From the NCBI GenBank assembly GCA_900018345.1, contig FCNA01000007.1, forward strand, positions 1-47,565: 47,565 nt of DNA, given 5' to 3'. Source of the DNA: Clostridiales bacterium CHKCI006 (GTDB lineage: Bacteria > Bacillota_I > Bacilli_A > Erysipelotrichales > Coprobacillaceae). How positions within the stretch are numbered: position 1 is the stretch's first letter; the number at the start of each line of letters is the position of its first letter. Positions 44,182 to 47,565 of the stretch are shown here, one piece after another. The notes under the pieces were generated by a model. It searched no databases and was not told the origin of the DNA. It saw only the letters and a program-made list of their open reading frames with translations. A program made the translations under genes and the position numbers.

Positions 44182-44878
44182 TCAATTAAATTTATTTAAA
44201 GCCATTTCAGAGTTTGACAGTATCGACTATATTCTTTCTGCTTATATGCTGGATCATTGGAAAGAGGTTTGTACGGATAAAATGACAGTCTTGGTTGAGA
44301 AAACCGGCGTTTCTAAATCAACGCTTGCGCGCTTCTGCAAAAAGTTGGGTTATCGCAGTTTCACAGAGGTTCAATATGCCTTGTATTATGAGATGAATGT
44401 ATCATCAAAAATGACTTTCTCAAAAAATTGTCTGGTTTTAGATTCAACATTAAAAAAGACATTAAAGACCAAAAAAAGAATCATTGTTCTAGGTGCCGTA
44501 AGTCCCTTGGCTGTTCTATTAAACTACGTTCCCTTTTTCAAGGAAGCACAATGTGAGTTGATATTAAAATTAAAAGGTGGTAGCATTATTGATTTTATGA
44601 CGCAAAATCAGGTTAATCAAGATGATTTAATTGTCTACGTCTCATTACATAAAAGTAATTTAGAATTACAAGTCGATTATTTAGGATTATACAATGATCT
44701 GATTTTTTGGGTATACTCACATCAAATAGATTTTCTATACATAGGGAAAATGGCCGTCCGGCATGACATGACATCCGCTTTTATTCCAATTAAAACAGAA
44801 CTTCTTTCGGATTGTCTATGTCAGCTTTCTTTGGTTTTTGAGAGTATTCTTTCATATCTTTATCAACGGGATTCGTAA
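44171..44878 (+). CDS. Diverged RpiR-like regulator (array member 2)
   Basis: A 235-residue protein. The helix-turn-helix (about 33-70; VEKTGVSKSTLARFCKKLGYRSF) is clear, but the C-terminal half is only weakly SIS-like (RIIVLGAVSPLAVLLNYVPF, DDLIVYVSLHKSNLELQ), so ligand binding may be altered or lost. I chose the ATG at 44171, 7 nt after GGCGAGG, giving an 11-bp overlap with the preceding gene. Coupling to its paralogue suggests possible hetero-oligomers. Confidence 0.75.
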   Translation: MIVDQLNLFKAISEFDSIDYILSAYMLDHWKEVCTDKMTVLVEKTGVSKSTLARFCKKLGYRSFTEVQYALYYEMNVSSKMTFSKNCLVLDSTLKKTLKTKKRIIVLGAVSPLAVLLNYVPFFKEAQCELILKLKGGSIIDFMTQNQVNQDDLIVYVSLHKSNLELQVDYLGLYNDLIFWVYSHQIDFLYIGKMAVRHDMTSAFIPIKTELLSDCLCQLSLVFESILSYLYQRDS

Positions 44879-44970
44879 CCAGTTAAACGGTAAATATCAA
44901 GGTCTATAGCGTTTGAATTGATTCATGTAATATTGTGTGATAAATCATGATTAGAGAGTGAGGGATAATA

Positions 44971-45759
44971 ATGGATAGTTCACAGTTGTTGGTTTTTTTT
45001 AAATTCTGCAACGAGCATTTAACGAATTTGAATGAGTATCAGATCGCTCAGGCATTAATCAGTCATATAAGGGATATCGAATCTGTGACACAGGAGGATA
45101 TCGCCCGCCAGGCCAACATCTCGGTTGCTTCGGTTAGTCGTTTTATCCATCGTGCAGGGTTTACTTCATTTCAGGATTTTAAACATAAGATCGAGATATT
45201 TAATCATGATTTGCGCATGCATCGCATTTTAGATCATACTCTACGCTTTATGCGCTATTCTGTTCAGGATATGACTGCCGAATTATATCAGGATGCCTGT
45301 ACGCATCTACAAGAAACCTATGAAAACTTAGATCTTGAAAAGTTAAAACAGATTGTATCACGTTTAAAAGCAAGTAAACAAATTGTTCTTTTGGGAGATG
45401 ACCATGAATTACAGGATTTTTATACCTTTCAGATCGATTGTCTTGCCAATGGTATCTCCACATATATGGTCAGTATATGGGAAGCCGAGAATGTGATGCC
45501 CTCTGTTTTAAACGAACAGGATACATTGTTATATTTAGAATTGTATGAGAGATGGCGTTCAGATAAAGTGGTCGAAGCGATGATGAAGGTCAAACAAATG
45601 GGGGTTCAAATTGTCGCCGTTGCGCAAGAAGCCAACAGTTTAGAGAATATAGCAGATATTACTCTATCCTATGGGAAAAAACATACGCTCAATGATGGCT
45701 ATTACTCGCTTCCGCTTTTGAGTCGTCTATTCTCAGAACTAATCTATCATACCTTTTAG
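44971..45759 (+). CDS. RpiR/MurR-family regulator (array member 3)
   Basis: A 262-residue protein with an RpiR helix-turn-helix (about 35-75; VTQEDIARQANISVASVSRFIHRAGF) and a SIS-like domain (about 115-255; KQIVLLGDDHELQDFYTFQ, DTLLYLELYERW). The SIS part is diverged, like that of array member 2. The ATG at 44971 follows GAGGGAT. It starts 92 bp after member 2 and ends in a terminator; the secreted esterase gene follows. It is less similar to members 1 and 2 than the truncated copy is to member 1. Confidence 0.82.
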   Translation: MDSSQLLVFFKFCNEHLTNLNEYQIAQALISHIRDIESVTQEDIARQANISVASVSRFIHRAGFTSFQDFKHKIEIFNHDLRMHRILDHTLRFMRYSVQDMTAELYQDACTHLQETYENLDLEKLKQIVSRLKASKQIVLLGDDHELQDFYTFQIDCLANGISTYMVSIWEAENVMPSVLNEQDTLLYLELYERWRSDKVVEAMMKVKQMGVQIVAVAQEANSLENIADITLSYGKKHTLNDGYYSLPLLSRLFSELIYHTF

Positions 45760-45789
45760 AGTCACTTATGGTTTGGTAAGTGGCTTTTT
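45760..45789 (+). terminator. Terminator after the RpiR array
   Basis: AGTCACTTA and TAAGTGGCT form a 9-bp stem with one wobble pair, followed by TTTT. Confidence 0.85.
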
Positions 45790-45931
45790 AATTATGTTTT
45801 TTTGTCTGAACATCTCTTGGTACAAATTAATGAAAGATATCATCATTAAATGTATAGATACTTACATTATTTGAAAGTGACTTAAATAAATGTACAGTTT
45901 ATTACAAATAAAGGTTGCTGCTTTCAGTTTT

Positions 45932-45965
45932 GATCATCGCTTTCATCTTTTACTTTTTTTATAAT
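45932..45965 (+). promoter_or_regulatory. Promoter region of the secreted esterase
   Basis: TATAAT lies at 45960-45965. GATCATCGCTTTCA (45932-45945) matches the right half of a cre site (ATCGCTTTCA) but misses its first two positions, so catabolite control is only a possibility. No good -35 is seen. Confidence 0.4.
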
Positions 45966-46016
45966 AGAGATAGTGAGATATACAGGTATCCAAATATAAC
46001 GCAGAGGAGGTAAAAG

Positions 46017-47462
46017 ATGAAAGGACAGCGTATGTTTCTGGCTGCTGCAATGGCTTTCTCACTCATTGTACCGGGACCAATGACGACCATGGTGGCGCAG
46101 GCAGAAGAAAAAACGGATTATAAACCGGGAGTCACAGTAGAAGCAAATCAGAATCCTGATTGGAAGGCGCCTTATCAGGCAACCTTTGTTTATGATCCGG
46201 ATGAGAATGGAAAGACAATCGAATCTATTGAATTAGTGGGTGGATTCTTCTGGTATAAACCAGAGGAAGTAGGTAATTATCAAGCTTCCGGGGACAACAG
46301 CAATATTCCTGTTTACAGTGCTTATGAATGGGAACCGGGAATGTTTGTCGCGAACATGGTTACGAACGAAGCAGACACGCCAGTTTATCAAATGACGGAC
46401 GAAGATAACGATGGAGATTACGAGATTACCATTCCATTGGAAGGTAACTTATACTTCTATGATTACAAAATTCAATATGAAGGCGAAGCAGAGCCAGTTA
46501 CCGTCAAAGATCCTGCCAACTTGCCTGAAGCGACACCGGGAAGCGGCAGTGACGCAGGACATAGTTTAGTATACGTAGGTGATCCTACAAATACATCTGA
46601 TGGACAAGAGTATATTTATGCAAGAAACGATCAGAAAGGTAAAGTAGAGTGGAAACCATATACTGGTGCGGACGGGAAGACGCAGTATCTTGGTGTTTAT
46701 ACACCTTATGGTTATGATTCAAGTAAAACTTACAAAACGATTTATGTATCCCATGGTGGCGGCGGAAATGAAAACGAATGGATGACCATTGGTGCCATTC
46801 CTAACATCATGGACAACCTGGTTGCCGATGGCTTAACGGAGCCAGCTGTTGTAGTCACAATGAACAATACCTATTATGGATGGGATAAAGACAGTATTCA
46901 AAAGAATATTCTAGAATGCATCATTCCTTTTGTTGAAGCAAACTACAGCGTTTCTAAAAATGCGAATGACCGTGCCTTCTGCGGCTTATCTGCAGGTAGC
47001 CAGGTTACTAATGATTTAGCTATGACCTCAGCCAATCAGTTTGGTTATTTTGGATCATTCTCAGGAGGAAGCAGCAATAAGTCTGCAAAGGATTATGATG
47101 TCGATCAGCTGAATAAAGATGTTCTTTATATTACAGCCGGTAATCTGGATATGGCATATAACAACAATATTGGAAATAGTGTCAAAGATTTCACGGCCTT
47201 CTATGATAGTATTGGCGTCGAATATGATTTTGATTTATTGAAGGGTGCGCATGACTGGTTTGTATGGCGTGAATCGTTCACGAATTTTGCCAAGGATTAC
47301 TTATGGACAAATTCTGAACCAGATTATGAAGAGGAAATCACAAATACACCTTCAAATTATAAAGCGGGTGTAACGGTAGAGGAAAATACAGAGGATGAAT
47401 ATGTAGCTGATTACCAGTTATCCTTTGTTTATGAAGATAAGTGTGAAACAAAACAAAGCTAA
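46017..47462 (+). CDS. Secreted esterase with N-terminal beta-sandwich module, truncated
   Basis: A 481-residue exported protein. The signal peptide ends AQA-EE (cleavage after A29). A beta-sandwich module (about 34-165, CBM48/E-set-like, with FVYDPD and FFWYKPE) precedes an esterase-D type alpha/beta domain (about 195-430): HGGGGNENEW forms the oxyanion site, S325 is in GLSAGS, D378 in AGNLDMA and H412 in GAHDWFVW. Such enzymes deacylate plant xylans or similar glycans. From residue 446 a second module starts (NYKAGVTVEEN, YQLSFVYED), echoing residues 34-60, but the frame stops after KCETKQS. The longer multidomain parent seems cut short. Strong AGAGGAGG precedes the ATG at 46017. Confidence 0.88.
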   Translation: MKGQRMFLAAAMAFSLIVPGPMTTMVAQAEEKTDYKPGVTVEANQNPDWKAPYQATFVYDPDENGKTIESIELVGGFFWYKPEEVGNYQASGDNSNIPVYSAYEWEPGMFVANMVTNEADTPVYQMTDEDNDGDYEITIPLEGNLYFYDYKIQYEGEAEPVTVKDPANLPEATPGSGSDAGHSLVYVGDPTNTSDGQEYIYARNDQKGKVEWKPYTGADGKTQYLGVYTPYGYDSSKTYKTIYVSHGGGGNENEWMTIGAIPNIMDNLVADGLTEPAVVVTMNNTYYGWDKDSIQKNILECIIPFVEANYSVSKNANDRAFCGLSAGSQVTNDLAMTSANQFGYFGSFSGGSSNKSAKDYDVDQLNKDVLYITAGNLDMAYNNNIGNSVKDFTAFYDSIGVEYDFDLLKGAHDWFVWRESFTNFAKDYLWTNSEPDYEEEITNTPSNYKAGVTVEENTEDEYVADYQLSFVYEDKCETKQS

Positions 47463-47565
47463 ACTGCATAAAAAAAGACAAACCTAAAAACAAGTTTGAA
47501 TTATGTTTGAAAAAAACAAAAATAGATTATTCTAATTTAGTTAATTTAGAAACGTCAAATCCTGA

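Overview
The window looks like a chromosomal stretch of a low-to-moderate GC Bacillota, probably a gut Erysipelotrichia-type bacterium (inference). Supporting signs are strong AGGAGG ribosome-binding sites, sigma-A promoters, intrinsic terminators, a T-box leader, cre-like catabolite sites, RpiR/TreR/Rrf2/HxlR/MerR regulators, and many genes for phosphorylated sugars. No rRNA, tRNA or CRISPR array was seen.

Layout. 1-1650: a structured leader repeat and a GH1 6-phospho-beta-glucosidase. 1651-4800: minus-strand scar of an integrative element, with FtsK/TcpA-like relics, a dead response regulator, an M23 peptidase and a membrane XRE regulator. 5030-8422: a small membrane protein, an Rrf2 regulator with an operator, a second GH1 enzyme with a cre site, and an esterase. 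8457-10856 (minus): nagB-like gene, murQ and a coupled membrane protein (amino-sugar / cell-wall recycling). 10978-12931: a MerR regulator and a dinucleotide-dependent dehydrogenase that share a promoter box. 13059-16289: HxlR, TreR and trehalose-6-phosphate hydrolase with twin operators. 16428-18077: three small proteins and an EFR1-type flavodoxin/ferredoxin behind a MerR-type promoter. 18377-19981: T-box and archaeal-type aspartyl-tRNA synthetase.

20030-22500 is a mobile-DNA graveyard: IS21 ends, a truncated istA, a tape-measure relic from a phage, an intact DinJ/RelE-type toxin-antitoxin pair and a hairpin-rich non-coding tract. 22924-28622 carries an MFS exporter, a small membrane protein, a third GH1 gene divergent from an AraC regulator, and an alkylsulfatase-like hydrolase. 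28824-31850 has a second working-looking copy of the leader in front of a CopZ-like protein, then an aldo/keto reductase divergent from LysR. 31963-38531 holds a MacB-like ABC fusion, an RlmI-type methyltransferase, an orphan histidine kinase and a metallo-hydrolase.

38617-45759 is a rearranged paralogue array. A zinc-ribbon/TPR membrane protein is followed by a truncated RpiR regulator, then by an inserted Fic gene with its own palindromic operator. After that come a 476-bp direct repeat of the TPR gene's 3' end and three intact RpiR-like regulators in tandem. A secreted esterase cut short after its catalytic domain closes the window.

The most unusual signals are: (i) a small leader RNA predicted to fold as an H-type pseudoknot plus a hairpin, present three times, twice directly ahead of unrelated genes; (ii) a T-box whose specifier reads GAAC, allowing overlapping Glu and Asn codons ahead of an AspRS2-type gene; (iii) the hairpin tract at 22229-22500; and (iv) the RpiR/Fic duplication locus.
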